NCBI RefSeq assembly: GCF_002953255.1
Contig: NZ_CP026498.1
Coordinates: forward strand, 8,699,259 to 8,763,258
Source of the DNA: Streptomyces sp. CB01881
Lineage (GTDB): Bacteria > Actinomycetota > Actinomycetes > Streptomycetales > Streptomycetaceae
Direction of reading: 5' to 3'
DNA length: 64,000 nucleotides
Positions 29,901 through 37,857 of the stretch are shown here, in pieces. How positions within the stretch are numbered: position 1 is the first letter of the stretch; the number at the start of each line of letters is the position of its first letter. The notes below the pieces were generated by a model that had not been told where the DNA came from, made no database searches, and was given only the letters and a program-made list of their open reading frames with translations. The position numbers were made by a program, and so were the translations under genes.

Positions 29901-30472
29901 CGCACCCGCTGCACGGCATCGAGCACCTCCTCGCCGACAAGGCGGACTGCGCGGTGGCCGACCTCGCGGAGCGGCCGGACGGCTCGATCGTCACCATCGG
30001 CGGCATCATCTCGGGCCTCCAGCGGAAGATGACCAAGCAGGGCAACGCCTGGGCGATCGCCACCGTCGAGGACCTGGCCGGTTCGATCGACTGCATGTTC
30101 TTCCCGGCCAGCTACCAGCTCGTCTCCTCCCAACTCGTCGAGGACTCGGTGGTGTTCGTCCGCGGCAAGCTGGACAAGCGGGAGGACGTGCCGCGGCTGA
30201 TGGGCATGGAGCTGGCCATCCCGGACCTGACCAACGTCGCCGCCCAGCTGCCGATCACCCTCACCATCGCCGAGAGCCGGCTCAACCCGGCAGTGGTGAC
30301 CCGGCTCGGCGAGGTGCTGGCCCACCACAAGGGGACCACCGAGGTGCACGTCCACCTCCGGCGCGGTGACAGCACCACGGTGCTGCGGCTGGACCGGCAC
30401 CGGGTGAAGTCCGACCCGGCGCTGTTCGGGGACCTCAAGCAGCTGCTCGGGCCGAGCTGCCTGGCGGGCTGA
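26915..30472 (+). CDS. dnaE: DNA polymerase III alpha subunit (DnaE1 type)
   Basis: The replicative C-family polymerase of 1185 residues. The N-terminal PHP domain opens HLHVHTEYSMLDG (residues 7-19) and keeps its metal-site histidines. The catalytic aspartates are in PDVDIDFDERRR, residues 418-429 (D419, D421, D423). Tandem HhH region, OB-fold (VTIGGIISGLQRKMTKQGN) and C-terminal tau-binding region follow. The length and PHP domain fit the main replicative DnaE1 rather than the error-prone DnaE2. TTG at 26915, with GGAGG 10 bp upstream, gives the expected N-terminus SDQPYAHLHVHTEYS; a TTG start may temper its expression. Confidence 0.96.
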   Translation: MSDQPYAHLHVHTEYSMLDGAARLKQLFKEVERLGQTHVAMTDHGNMYGAAEFHKQATAAGITPVIGIEAYVAPESRSNTKRILWGQPHQKKDDVSASGAYTHKTIWARNKEGLHNLFKLTSRSYAEGWLVKWPRMDKEIISEHAAGLMATTGCPSGEVQTRLRLGQFDEALRSAADYQEIFGKENYFLELMDHGLDIEKRVRDGLIEIGRKLDIPPVVTNDSHYTTESDAGAHDLLLCVQTGKNLSDPDRFRFDGTGYYIKSAAEMYALDSSDAWQEGCRNSQLLVAQRVDTTGMFEFRNLMPRFPIPEGYESEADFFKAQVWKGMDWRFPNGYDDEHRKLAEYEMDTIIQMGFPAYFLVVADFIMWAKSQGIAVGPGRGSAAGSLVAYAMGITDLDPIPHGLIFERFLNPERISMPDVDIDFDERRRGDVIRYVTEKWGSDKVAMIVTYGTIKAKAAIKDSSRVLGYPYAMGDRITKAMPPDVMGKGIPLSGITDSSHPRYGEAGEIRGLYENDPDVRKVIDTARGIEGLIRQPGVHAAGVIMSAEPLTDHIPVWTRHTDGVTITQFDYPTCEGLGLLKMDFLGLRNLTIMDDAVKAIERNKGVKINLLDLPLDDKPTYELLARGDTLGVFQLDGGPMRSLLRLMKPDNFEDISAVLALYRPGPMGVNSHTNYALRKNGQQEITPIHPELEKPLEEILKPTYGLIVYQEQVQKAAQILAGYSLGQADLLRRAMGKKKKEILEAEFVPFQRGCREHGYSDAAIQAVWDVLVPFSGYAFNKAHTAGYGLVSYWTAYLKANYPAEYMSGLLTSVKDDKDKSAVYLNECRKMGIQVLPPDVNESDSDFTPHGDELVRFGLTAIRNVGGPVVESMIRTRKAKGKFGSFPDFLEKVESVVCNKRTVESLIKAGAFDSLGHTRKGLTAQFEPMIDNVVGVKRKQAEGQFDLFSSAEIRQSGGDAVSDEPSFGLDVVFSEEEWDKSFLLTQEREMLGLYVSSHPLHGIEHLLADKADCAVADLAERPDGSIVTIGGIISGLQRKMTKQGNAWAIATVEDLAGSIDCMFFPASYQLVSSQLVEDSVVFVRGKLDKREDVPRLMGMELAIPDLTNVAAQLPITLTIAESRLNPAVVTRLGEVLAHHKGTTEVHVHLRRGDSTTVLRLDRHRVKSDPALFGDLKQLLGPSCLAG

Positions 30473-30501
30473 GACCGCCTGCGGCGGAGGGTCGTCGACG
30501 G

Positions 30502-31389
30502 CTACGACTCACCGCCGAGGCCCGGCGGCACCGCGGTGTGGAGGGCCGAGACGAAGGCCGAGATCGCCGGGTGGGAGCCCGCGCCCGCGCGGAAGGCGGC
30601 CCGGGTGCGGCGGTACATCGGCAGGCGGGTGAGGACGACGCCGGACGGCGGCTGCGCGGTGCCCAGATGGGGGACCAGCGCCACGCCCTGGCCGGCCGCG
30701 ACCAGGGCGAGCACGGTGGCGAAGTCGTCGATCTGGTGCCGGATGCGCGGTGCGAACCCGGCGCTCTCACAGGCCCGGACGGCCATGCTGTGGCAGAGCG
30801 TGCCCGGCGGCGCCATGATCCACGGCGCCGAGCGCTGCCCGGCGATCGTGCCCGGGCCGAGCGCCGCCAGGTACATCGGCTCGGTGAAGACCGGGCGGGT
30901 CACCGCCAGGCCGGGCTCCGGGTCGGCCGGCACCAGGTCGTACTCGTGCACCAGCGCCACGTCCAGCTCGCCCGCGCGCAGCGCCGCGGCGACCGCGGCC
31001 GGGTCCACCTCCGTCACCATCGGCTCCAGGCCGGGGTGCCAGCCGGCCAGTTCGGCGAGGAGGGCGGGGAGGATCGCCCGGGCCGCCGAGGGGTAGGTGC
31101 CGATCCGCAGCGGCCCGGCCAACCCCTGCCGCGCATGGGCGAGTTCGGCGTCCGCCTGCTCCAGGCGCTCCAGCACGGCCTCGGCGTGCCGGACCAGGCC
31201 CAGCCCGGCCGGCGTCAGCGCGACCCGCCGGCCGGTGCGCTCCAGCAGCGGGACGCCGGCCTCCTTCTCCAGGACGGACAGCTGCTGGGAGACCGCCGAA
31301 GGGCTGAACGAGAGCGCCTCGGCGACGGCGGCGATGGTGCCGAGGTGGGCGAGTTCGCGCAGCAGGCGCAGGCGTCGGACGTCGAGCAT
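30502..31389 (-). CDS. LysR-family transcriptional regulator
   Basis: A 295-residue regulator with an N-terminal winged HTH (LDVRRLRLLRELAHLGTIAA then ALSFSPSAVSQQLSVLEKEAG, residues 1-50) and a C-terminal periplasmic-binding-like effector domain. Genes of this kind often control the divergently transcribed neighbour, here a dihydrodipicolinate-synthase-family gene 72 bp away, and usually repress themselves. The effector is unknown; lysine, pyruvate or a sugar acid are possibilities. It is convergent with dnaE, with only 29 bp between the stops. Confidence 0.9.
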   Translation of the reverse strand: MLDVRRLRLLRELAHLGTIAAVAEALSFSPSAVSQQLSVLEKEAGVPLLERTGRRVALTPAGLGLVRHAEAVLERLEQADAELAHARQGLAGPLRIGTYPSAARAILPALLAELAGWHPGLEPMVTEVDPAAVAAALRAGELDVALVHEYDLVPADPEPGLAVTRPVFTEPMYLAALGPGTIAGQRSAPWIMAPPGTLCHSMAVRACESAGFAPRIRHQIDDFATVLALVAAGQGVALVPHLGTAQPPSGVVLTRLPMYRRTRAAFRAGAGSHPAISAFVSALHTAVPPGLGGES

Positions 31390-31461
31390 CGGCCCAGCTT
31401 ACGAGAAGCCTCGGAAATGTGAACTGGACCTGCGGGATCGGCGGCCCGCAGGATCGGAGCC

Positions 31462-32361
31462 ATGGAACACACCACTCTCAAGGGCATCTACGTCCCGCTG
31501 GTCACCCCCTTCGCCGCCGACGGCTCGGTGGCGCTGGACGCGCTGGAGAAGCTGGCCGCCTCACTGCTGGACGACGGCGCGGCCGGACTGGTGGCGCTCG
31601 GCACCACCGGCGAGCCGGCCACGCTGAGCGCGGACGAGCGGCGTGCGGTGACCGAGGTCTGCGCGGCCGTCTGCGCCGAGCGCGGCGGGCGGCTGGTCGT
31701 CGGCGCGGGCGGGCCGGGCACCCGGGCGGCCGCCGAGGAGCTCGCCGGGCTGCGCGAGCGGGTACCGGGGGTGGCGGCCGCACTGGTCACCGTGCCCTCC
31801 TTCGTGCGGCCGGGCGAGGCCGGCACGGTCGCGCACTTCCGGGCGCTGGCCGAGGCGAGCCCGGTGCCGCTGATCGTCTACCACATCCCGTACCGCACCG
31901 GGCAGCCGCTCTCCGCCGCCGCGATGCTGGAACTGGCCGCCGTCCCCGGCGTGGCGGGCGTCAAGTACGCGACCGGCGGGCTGGACCAGGACGCGGTGGA
32001 GCTGCTCGCCGCCCGGCCCGAGGGCTTCGCCGTCCTGACCGGCGAGGACGTCTTCCTCGCACCGATGCTGGCGCTGGGCGCCGCCGGCGGCATCCTGGCC
32101 TCCGCCCACCTGGCCACCGCGCGGTTCGTGGAGCTGGCCGACGCCTGGGAGGCCGGGGACGCCGTGCGGGCCCGCGCGCTGGGCCACCGGCTCGCCGCCC
32201 TGGCGGCCGCCGCCTTCGCCGCGCCGAACCCCGCCGTGGTCAAGGGCGTGCTGCACGCCCAGGGCCGGATCCCCACCCCGGACGTCCGGCTGCCGCTGCT
32301 GCCGGCCGGCCCGGCGGAGGTGGCCGCGGCGCTGGAACTGGCGAGTGGTCTCGACCGGTAG
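31462..32361 (+). CDS. dapA: Dihydrodipicolinate synthase family protein
   Basis: A class I aldolase of 299 residues. The Schiff-base lysine is K168 in GVKYATG. The paired threonines T48/T49 are in LGTTGEP, and the proton-relay tyrosine Y140 and substrate-carboxylate arginine R145 are in YHIPYRTG. These match true 4-hydroxy-tetrahydrodipicolinate synthases, the first committed step of lysine/diaminopimelate synthesis. The adjacent asd, whose product is its substrate, supports this. However, a divergent LysR regulator and likely paralogues in streptomycetes leave a catabolic aldolase role possible. Confidence 0.75.
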   Translation: MEHTTLKGIYVPLVTPFAADGSVALDALEKLAASLLDDGAAGLVALGTTGEPATLSADERRAVTEVCAAVCAERGGRLVVGAGGPGTRAAAEELAGLRERVPGVAAALVTVPSFVRPGEAGTVAHFRALAEASPVPLIVYHIPYRTGQPLSAAAMLELAAVPGVAGVKYATGGLDQDAVELLAARPEGFAVLTGEDVFLAPMLALGAAGGILASAHLATARFVELADAWEAGDAVRARALGHRLAALAAAAFAAPNPAVVKGVLHAQGRIPTPDVRLPLLPAGPAEVAAALELASGLDR

Positions 32362-32470
32362 ACGAGGCACGGCCTCTCACACCCTGGAATGCCAGGCCGC
32401 CCCTCCCGCGTGACAAGGCATGATGGGCAGAGTGCGGCTGTGACCAGCAACATCAAGAGGAGTAGTCGGA

Positions 32471-33517
32471 ATGAAGATCGGCATTGTGGGGGCCACCGGC
32501 CAGGTCGGCGGCGTGGTCCGCGAGATCCTGGCGGAGCGCGCAGACCTCCCCGGTGGAGTGGGCCCGGTCGAGCAGCTGCGGCTGTTCGCCTCGGCCCGTT
32601 CGGCCGGGCGCACGCTGCCCTGGCAGGGCACCGAGATCACCGTCGAGGACGCCGCCACGGCCGACTACACCGGCCTGGACATCGTGATCTTCTCGGCCGG
32701 CGGCGCCACCTCCAAGGCCCTCGCCCCGAAGGCCGCCGCGGCCGGCGCCGTGGTGATCGACAACTCCTCCGCCTGGCGCCGCGACCCCGAGGTCCCGCTG
32801 GTCGTCTCCGAGGTCAACCCGCAGGCGATCGCCGACCGTCCCAAGGGCATCATCGCCAACCCGAACTGCACCACCATGGCCGCCATGCCGGTGCTGCGCC
32901 CGCTGCACGACGAGGCCGGCCTCGCCGCGCTGGTCGTCTCCACCTACCAGGCCGTCTCCGGCAGCGGCGTCGCCGGCGTGGCCGAGCTCCAGGACCAGGC
33001 CGCCAAGGTCGTGGACGGCGCCTCCGCGCTCGCCCACGACGGCTCCGCGGTGGAGTTCCCCGAGCCCAAGGTCTACAAGCGCCCGATCGCCTTCAACGTG
33101 CTGCCGCTGGCCGGCTCCATCGTCGAGGACGGCTCCAACGAGACCGACGAGGAGCAGAAGCTCCGCCACGAGAGCCGCAAGATCCTCGGCATCCCCGGGC
33201 TGAAGGTGGCCGGCACCTGCGTGCGCGTCCCGGTCTTCTCCGGCCACTCGCTCCAGATCAACGCCCGCTTCGAGCGCCCGATCAGCCCCGAGCGCGCGGT
33301 CGAGCTGCTCGCCGGCGCCCCCGGCGTCGAGCTGAGCGACATCCCCACCCCGCTCCAGGCCGCCGGCCGGGACCCGAGCTACGTCGGCCGCATCCGGGCG
33401 GACGAGACGGTCGAGCACGGCCTGTCGCTGTTCGTCTCCAACGACAACCTGCGCAAGGGCGCCGCGCTCAACGCCGTCCAGCTGGCCGAGCTGGTCGCCG
33501 CGGAGCTCAAGGGCTGA
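32471..33517 (+). CDS. asd: Aspartate-semialdehyde dehydrogenase
   Basis: Reduces aspartyl phosphate to aspartate semialdehyde with NADPH, at the branch to lysine, threonine and methionine. The 348-residue protein has the nucleotide loop GATGQVG (residues 7-13), the active-site C133 in ANPNCTTM and the His-containing stretch FSGHSLQINARF near residue 260. The ATG at 32471 follows AAGAGGAGTAG. A candidate CATGAT -10 element near 32418 gives a short leader. A perfect hairpin terminator follows at 33533. Confidence 0.96.
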   Translation: MKIGIVGATGQVGGVVREILAERADLPGGVGPVEQLRLFASARSAGRTLPWQGTEITVEDAATADYTGLDIVIFSAGGATSKALAPKAAAAGAVVIDNSSAWRRDPEVPLVVSEVNPQAIADRPKGIIANPNCTTMAAMPVLRPLHDEAGLAALVVSTYQAVSGSGVAGVAELQDQAAKVVDGASALAHDGSAVEFPEPKVYKRPIAFNVLPLAGSIVEDGSNETDEEQKLRHESRKILGIPGLKVAGTCVRVPVFSGHSLQINARFERPISPERAVELLAGAPGVELSDIPTPLQAAGRDPSYVGRIRADETVEHGLSLFVSNDNLRKGAALNAVQLAELVAAELKG

Positions 33518-33532
33518 CACCCCGGCCGCACC

Positions 33533-33566
33533 CGGCGGGACCCCGTCCGCGGACGGGGTCCCGCCG
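33533..33566 (+). terminator. Terminator of asd
   Basis: A perfect 34-bp palindrome made of 17-bp arms CGGCGGGACCCCGTCCG (33533-33549) and its complement (33550-33566), 16 bp after the asd stop. The four central bases CGCG would form the loop. Confidence 0.82.
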
Positions 33567-33783
33567 TGCGTTCGCGGGGCGCCGCGCCCCGGCCGCCCGT
33601 TGCCGGACCGCGACATCCGCCGAGGTTCGGCGCGCGAACCAGGGGTAAAGGTGACCCAACGATCGGGCGGCCACGGGCTCCCCCTCACCCCACGCGGGCC
33701 CGAACGCCGGGCGGACCGCGCCCATCCGGTACCGCCGGCCGTGGCGGCGCCTGACCCCGAGGGCGAGCGAAAAGAGGTGCGCG

Positions 33784-35007
33784 ATGGACCGCTGCGTCGT
33801 CCTGGTGGACGCCGGATACCTGCTGGGCGCCGCCGCCAGCCTGCTCGCCGGGGACCCGTCCCGCTCCAAGGTCACCGTCGACCACACCGCGCTGATCACC
33901 GCCCTGCGTGAGCGCGCCGAGGCCGAGACCGGCCTGCCGCTGCTGCGGATCTACTGGTTCGACGCGGCGCCCGACCGCCGCCCGATGCCCGAGCACCGCC
34001 GCCTGCGGGTCCTGCCGCGGGTGACCGTCCGGCTCGGCGCCCTCACCCGGGCCGAGGGCCGCTGGGTGCAGAAGGGCGTGGACGCCGCGATGCACGCCGA
34101 GCTCTCCGAACTCGCCCGCAACCGGGCCTGCGCCGACGTCGTGCTGATCACCGGCGACGGCGACCTGCTGCCCGGCATGATGTCCGCCAAGGAGCACGGC
34201 GTGGTCGTCCACCTCTGGGCGCTCCAGGCCGCCGACGGCGACTTCAACCAGTCCGAGGACCTGGTCGGCGAGGCCGACGAGCGCCGGGTCCTGGACCGGG
34301 AGTGGATCGAGGGCTCGTTCAGCCTGCGCGAGACCTCCGTGGTCTTCCCCGCCCCCGGGCCGCGCCACGAGATCGCCAAGATCCTCGCCGCCCCGCCCGC
34401 GGCCCCGCACAGCGTCGTCCCGGTGGCCGGCCCGGTGACCGCCGCCGGTCCGCTGCCCGCCGACGGGCCGGGGACCAACGGGCGCCCGGCGGCGGCCGCC
34501 ACCGCGCTCAAGGTCGTCCCCACCCCCAAGGACATCGCCGGGCGGGCCACCGCCCCGCAGTCCGCCGTCGCCCACCACCCGACCGGCCCGGTGCTGCGCT
34601 GGTCCTCCGACCGGGGCTGGGTCGAGCGGCCGACCGCCGAGCAGGCCGTCACCGCCGGCGACAGCCTGCCCACCCTGGCCCAGCTCACCACCGCCGAACA
34701 GCGCTGGGCCGACCGGGAGGAGGACATCACCACCATCGGCGGCGACGCCCACGAGGTCGGCCAGGTCTTCGCCCGCCGCTGGACCGAGCGGCTCGGCGAC
34801 GTCGAACGGCTCACCGCGCTCTGGCCCGACTACCCGCGCATCCCGCACCGGGTCGACGGCGAACTGCTCCGTTACGCCGCCCGGTTCGGCCTGCTCGCGC
34901 ACAAGGACGACCAGATCGACGAGCACGACCGGTACGCGATCCGGGCCGGCTTCTGGAAGGAGCTGGCCGGCCGGGTCCCCGGCGGAGACCTGGTGGTGGA
35001 GGACTAG
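33784..35007 (+). CDS. NYN-domain (PIN-like) putative ribonuclease
   Basis: A 407-residue protein with an N-terminal NYN domain (about residues 1-165), a PIN-like nuclease fold found in RNA-processing enzymes. Acidic residues fitting the metal site are D9 in VLVDAGYLL, D100 in KGVDAAMHAEL, and D125/D127 in LITGDGDLLPGM. A Pro/Ala-rich linker (about 200-280) leads to a C-terminal region (about 285-400) resembling an RNA-binding OST-HTH/LOTUS-like module, though I cannot confirm it. The ATG at 33784 follows AAAAGAGG. The last codons and stop are the first unit of a 30-bp tandem repeat (34987-35076). Confidence 0.82.
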   Translation: MDRCVVLVDAGYLLGAAASLLAGDPSRSKVTVDHTALITALRERAEAETGLPLLRIYWFDAAPDRRPMPEHRRLRVLPRVTVRLGALTRAEGRWVQKGVDAAMHAELSELARNRACADVVLITGDGDLLPGMMSAKEHGVVVHLWALQAADGDFNQSEDLVGEADERRVLDREWIEGSFSLRETSVVFPAPGPRHEIAKILAAPPAAPHSVVPVAGPVTAAGPLPADGPGTNGRPAAAATALKVVPTPKDIAGRATAPQSAVAHHPTGPVLRWSSDRGWVERPTAEQAVTAGDSLPTLAQLTTAEQRWADREEDITTIGGDAHEVGQVFARRWTERLGDVERLTALWPDYPRIPHRVDGELLRYAARFGLLAHKDDQIDEHDRYAIRAGFWKELAGRVPGGDLVVED

Positions 35008-35076
35008 GGTCCGACGGACCTGGTGGTGGAGGACCGGGGCCCGACGGGCCTGGTGGTGGAGGACCGGGCCCTGGCG
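34987..35076 (+). repeat. Three tandem 30-bp units spanning the NYN-gene stop codon
   Basis: Units at 34987-35016, 35017-35046 and 35047-35076 share the core CCTGGTGGTGGAGGAC. The unit length is a multiple of three. In the first unit TAG (35005-35007) ends the protein; the second and third have a sense codon there, so the frame would read DLVVED, stop, GPTDLVVEDRGPTGLVVEDRA. Confidence 0.88.
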
Positions 35077-35142
35077 GACGACGCGGGCCGTACCGGTTGC
35101 GGGGGATCGGGCCCCCTTGTCCGGTTCGCGGGCTCCACGGCG

Positions 35143-35148
35143 TAAAGT
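35143..35148 (+). promoter_or_regulatory. -10 element, leaderless promoter of ABC gene
   Basis: TAAAGT ends 8 bp before GTG 35157, with no Shine-Dalgarno between. It is the expected geometry for a leaderless transcript of the two-gene transporter operon. Confidence 0.45.
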
Positions 35149-35156
35149 CTTCGCTC

Positions 35157-36155
35157 GTGGACGAGACGGCCGGGCGGGCGCCCCAGGAGACCTCGCCGTG
35201 CTGTGCCGTACGCGACCTGGTCAAGACGTACCGCTCCGGGCGCGGCGGCCCCATCGCCCCGATCCGGGCGAACGACGGCATCACGCTGACCGTCCGGCAG
35301 GGCGAGATCTTCGGGCTGCTCGGACCCAACGGGGCCGGCAAGTCCACCCTGGTCCGCCAGCTCACCGGACTGCTGCGGCCCGACTCCGGCTCCGTCGAGA
35401 TCCTCGGCCACGACGTCGTCCGCCACCCCGAGCGGGCCGCCCGGCTGCTCGGCTACCTCGGCCAGGAGTCGACCGCGCTGGACGAGCTGACCGTCGCGCT
35501 CGCCGCCGAGACCACCGGCCGGCTGCGCGGCCTCGGCCGGGCGCAGGCCCGGGCCGCCGCCGACGAGGTGCTCACCGAGCTGGCCCTGGAGCCGCTCGCC
35601 CACCGGCCGCTCGCCAAGCTCTCCGGCGGCCAGCGCCGGCTCGCCTGCTTCGCCGCCACCCTGGTCGGGGACCGGCCGCTGCTCGTCCTGGACGAGCCGA
35701 CCACCGGCATGGACCCGGTCGCCCGGCGCGCCGTCTGGACCGCCGTCGAGCGGCGCCGGGCCGAGCGGCGGGCCACCGTCCTGCTGGTCACCCACAACGT
35801 GATCGAGGCGGAGACCGTGCTGGACCGCGTCGCGGTGATCGACGAGGGCCGGGTGATCGCCTGCGACACGCCCGGCGGGCTCAAGGCGCTGGTCGACGGC
35901 GACGTCCGGCTCGACCTGGTCTGGCGGGACGAGGCGCCGCTGGCGGTGCCCGCCGTCGCGGCCCTGGCCGAACGGGCCGAGCGCACAGGCCGCCGCTGGA
36001 CCGTGCGCACCACCCCCGAGCAGGCCCGCGAACTGGTCGCCGCCGTCACCACCGGCCCGGCCTTCGCCGCCCTGGACGACTTCACCCTGGCCACCCCGAG
36101 CCTTGAGGACGCCTACCTCAAGCTGGGTGGCCGCCATGGAGGACTGGCCAAGTGA
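35157..36155 (+). CDS. ABC transporter ATP-binding protein
   Basis: A 332-residue ATPase of the drug/polymer-export (ABC-2, DrrA-like) type. Walker A GPNGAGKST is at residues 56-64, the signature LSGGQRRLACFAA near 157-170, Walker B LLVLDEPTTGMDP near 180, and the H-loop LLVTHN near 217. The C-terminal ~90 residues after the ATPase core are typical of DrrA-like subunits. GTG at 35157 appears leaderless. It overlaps the permease gene by 4 bp (GTGA), so the pair forms one transporter. The substrate is not deducible. Confidence 0.9.
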   Translation: MDETAGRAPQETSPCCAVRDLVKTYRSGRGGPIAPIRANDGITLTVRQGEIFGLLGPNGAGKSTLVRQLTGLLRPDSGSVEILGHDVVRHPERAARLLGYLGQESTALDELTVALAAETTGRLRGLGRAQARAAADEVLTELALEPLAHRPLAKLSGGQRRLACFAATLVGDRPLLVLDEPTTGMDPVARRAVWTAVERRRAERRATVLLVTHNVIEAETVLDRVAVIDEGRVIACDTPGGLKALVDGDVRLDLVWRDEAPLAVPAVAALAERAERTGRRWTVRTTPEQARELVAAVTTGPAFAALDDFTLATPSLEDAYLKLGGRHGGLAK

Positions 36156-36964
36156 CGCTGCTCTCCGCGCCGCCGCAGACCGTTCCGGCCGAGGACGCCG
36201 GGCCCGCCCCGCTGGCCCCGGCCGCCCGGCTGCTGCCCGCGCTGGCCGCCGTCTACCGGGCGCAGCTGGCCCGCGCCAAGGTGGCCCGCATCCCGCTGCT
36301 GTTCGTGGCCACCTTCCAGTCGCTCGGCATCCTGGTGATGATGCGCGGCGTCGTGGACGCCGGGCAGACCCCGGCCGCGCGCTCGGTGGTGGCCGGCTCC
36401 AGCGTGCTGGTGGTCGCCTTCGTCGCGCTCAACCTGCTCGCCCAGTACTTCGGCCGGCTGCGGGCCACCGGCGGCCTCGACCACTACGCCACGCTGCCCG
36501 TCCCCGCCGCCTCCGTGGTGCTCGGTGCGGCCGCCGCGTACGCCTCGTTCACGCTGCCCGGCGCGCTGGTGACGGCCGCCGTGGGGGCCGTGATGTTCGG
36601 GCTGCCACTGGGGCAGCTCTGGGTGCTGCTCGCCGTGGTGCCGCTGGCCGGTGCGGCGCTCTCCGGGATCGGCGCGGCCTTCGGGCTGCTCGCGCCCAAG
36701 CAGGAGATCGCCACCATGCTGGGGCAGCTCGGCATGTCCGCGGCGCTGCTGCTGGGCGTGCTCCCGGTGGACCACCTGCCGCAGCCGGTGCTTTGGCTGC
36801 GTGACCTGCTGCCCTCCACGTACGGCGTCGAGGCCTTCGCCCGGAGCTTCGCGGCCGACCCGGACTGGGCGGCGGTGGCGGGCGACCTCGCGGTCTGCGC
36901 CGGGGTGGGCGTGGCGTCGCTGGCCGTCGCCACCTGGGCGTACCGGCGGGCCACCACCCGGTAG
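36152..36964 (+). CDS. ABC-2 type transporter permease
   Basis: A 270-residue membrane protein with about six spans (LLFVATFQSLGILVMMRGVV at about 50-69, then VVAGSSVLVVAFVALNLLAQY, the ASFTLPGALVTAAVGAVMFG and LWVLLAVVPLAGAALSGIGAAFG group, and a C-terminal span). The layout is that of ABC-2 export permeases. GTG at 36152 overlaps the ATPase stop by 4 bp, marking them as partners. Confidence 0.87.
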   Translation: MTLLSAPPQTVPAEDAGPAPLAPAARLLPALAAVYRAQLARAKVARIPLLFVATFQSLGILVMMRGVVDAGQTPAARSVVAGSSVLVVAFVALNLLAQYFGRLRATGGLDHYATLPVPAASVVLGAAAAYASFTLPGALVTAAVGAVMFGLPLGQLWVLLAVVPLAGAALSGIGAAFGLLAPKQEIATMLGQLGMSAALLLGVLPVDHLPQPVLWLRDLLPSTYGVEAFARSFAADPDWAAVAGDLAVCAGVGVASLAVATWAYRRATTR

Positions 36965-37036
36965 GGCGCCGCGGGGCGGGCGTCCGCGGTGCGGGTGGCG
37001 GGTCCGTTCGGGCGGCCGTCGTGAAACGATGGGCCC

Positions 37037-37831
37037 GTGACCGTACCGAACACACCTCCGGATCCTCTGCGCGCGGCCGCGGGCGCCGACGCGGACACCA
37101 CCGGCCGGGGCCCGGCCGCCGCCCCGGACCCGTACGCGCCGCCGCCGGCGCCGGACTCCGCGGGCGTCCCGCCCCTGCCGGGCGGCGTGCTCGCCGGGCC
37201 GCCGCGCCGGCCCGCGCTGGAGCGGCTGCGGCCGGAGCTGAAGGTCGGTGCGATCACGCTGCTGGTCTGCCTGGTGCTGGGCGTGGTGATGGCCGGGCTC
37301 TGGGCCTGGCTGGCGCCCAAGGTGCCGCTGGTGGTCGACGGCAACAAGATCCTCTACGCCGACCCGGAGGGCGAGCAGCGGGCCGGCGCCGACAGCGTCT
37401 TCGTGCTGATCGGGCTGGGCATGGGTGTCCTGACCGCGCTCGGGGCCTTCCTGCTCACCCGCCGCCGCGGTGGCGGCATCGCGGTCGCGGTCGGCCTCGC
37501 CGTCGGCGGCCTGCTGGCCTCGCTGGGCGCGTGGTCGCTGGGCCGCCGGCTCGGCCCCGGCAGCGACCTGGTCGCGGAGGCCCGGCGGGTCGGCAACGGC
37601 GGGCACTTCAACGCCGACATCGACCTCGGGGCGTACGGGGCGCTGCTGGCCTGGCCGATGGCGGCGATGGTGCTGCTGCTGGCGCTCTCGGCGGCGTTCG
37701 GAAAGCGCGAGGAGGACCCGCCGCCGTACTGGGCCGGGCCCTACGGCGCGCCGCAGCCGCTGGACGAGGCGCAGCCGCAGGACGAGGCGGCCCCGCGCCA
37801 CGACGAGGCGGCCCCGCGCCAGGAGGGCTGA
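37037..37831 (+). CDS. DUF2567-like membrane protein
   Basis: A 264-residue protein with a Pro/Ala-rich cytoplasmic N-terminus (to about residue 70) and four predicted spans (about 75-97, 119-139, 148-168 and 205-225). This resembles actinobacterial DUF2567 proteins of unknown function. The C-terminus is acidic with repeated DEAAPRQ-type units. The last two units come from a nearly perfect 21-bp tandem duplication (37781-37822), ending 6 bp before the stop codon. GTG at 37037 lies 6 bp after AACGAT (37025-37030), suggesting a leaderless mRNA. Confidence 0.75.
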   Translation: MTVPNTPPDPLRAAAGADADTTGRGPAAAPDPYAPPPAPDSAGVPPLPGGVLAGPPRRPALERLRPELKVGAITLLVCLVLGVVMAGLWAWLAPKVPLVVDGNKILYADPEGEQRAGADSVFVLIGLGMGVLTALGAFLLTRRRGGGIAVAVGLAVGGLLASLGAWSLGRRLGPGSDLVAEARRVGNGGHFNADIDLGAYGALLAWPMAAMVLLLALSAAFGKREEDPPPYWAGPYGAPQPLDEAQPQDEAAPRHDEAAPRQEG

Positions 37832-37857
37832 GGTCCCGGCGGCCGGGCGGCGGGCCC

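Noticed and set aside
26777..30400. Open frame of about 1200 codons antisense to dnaE
   Set aside because: Mirror of dnaE codon bias with no recognisable motif and no ribosome-binding site.
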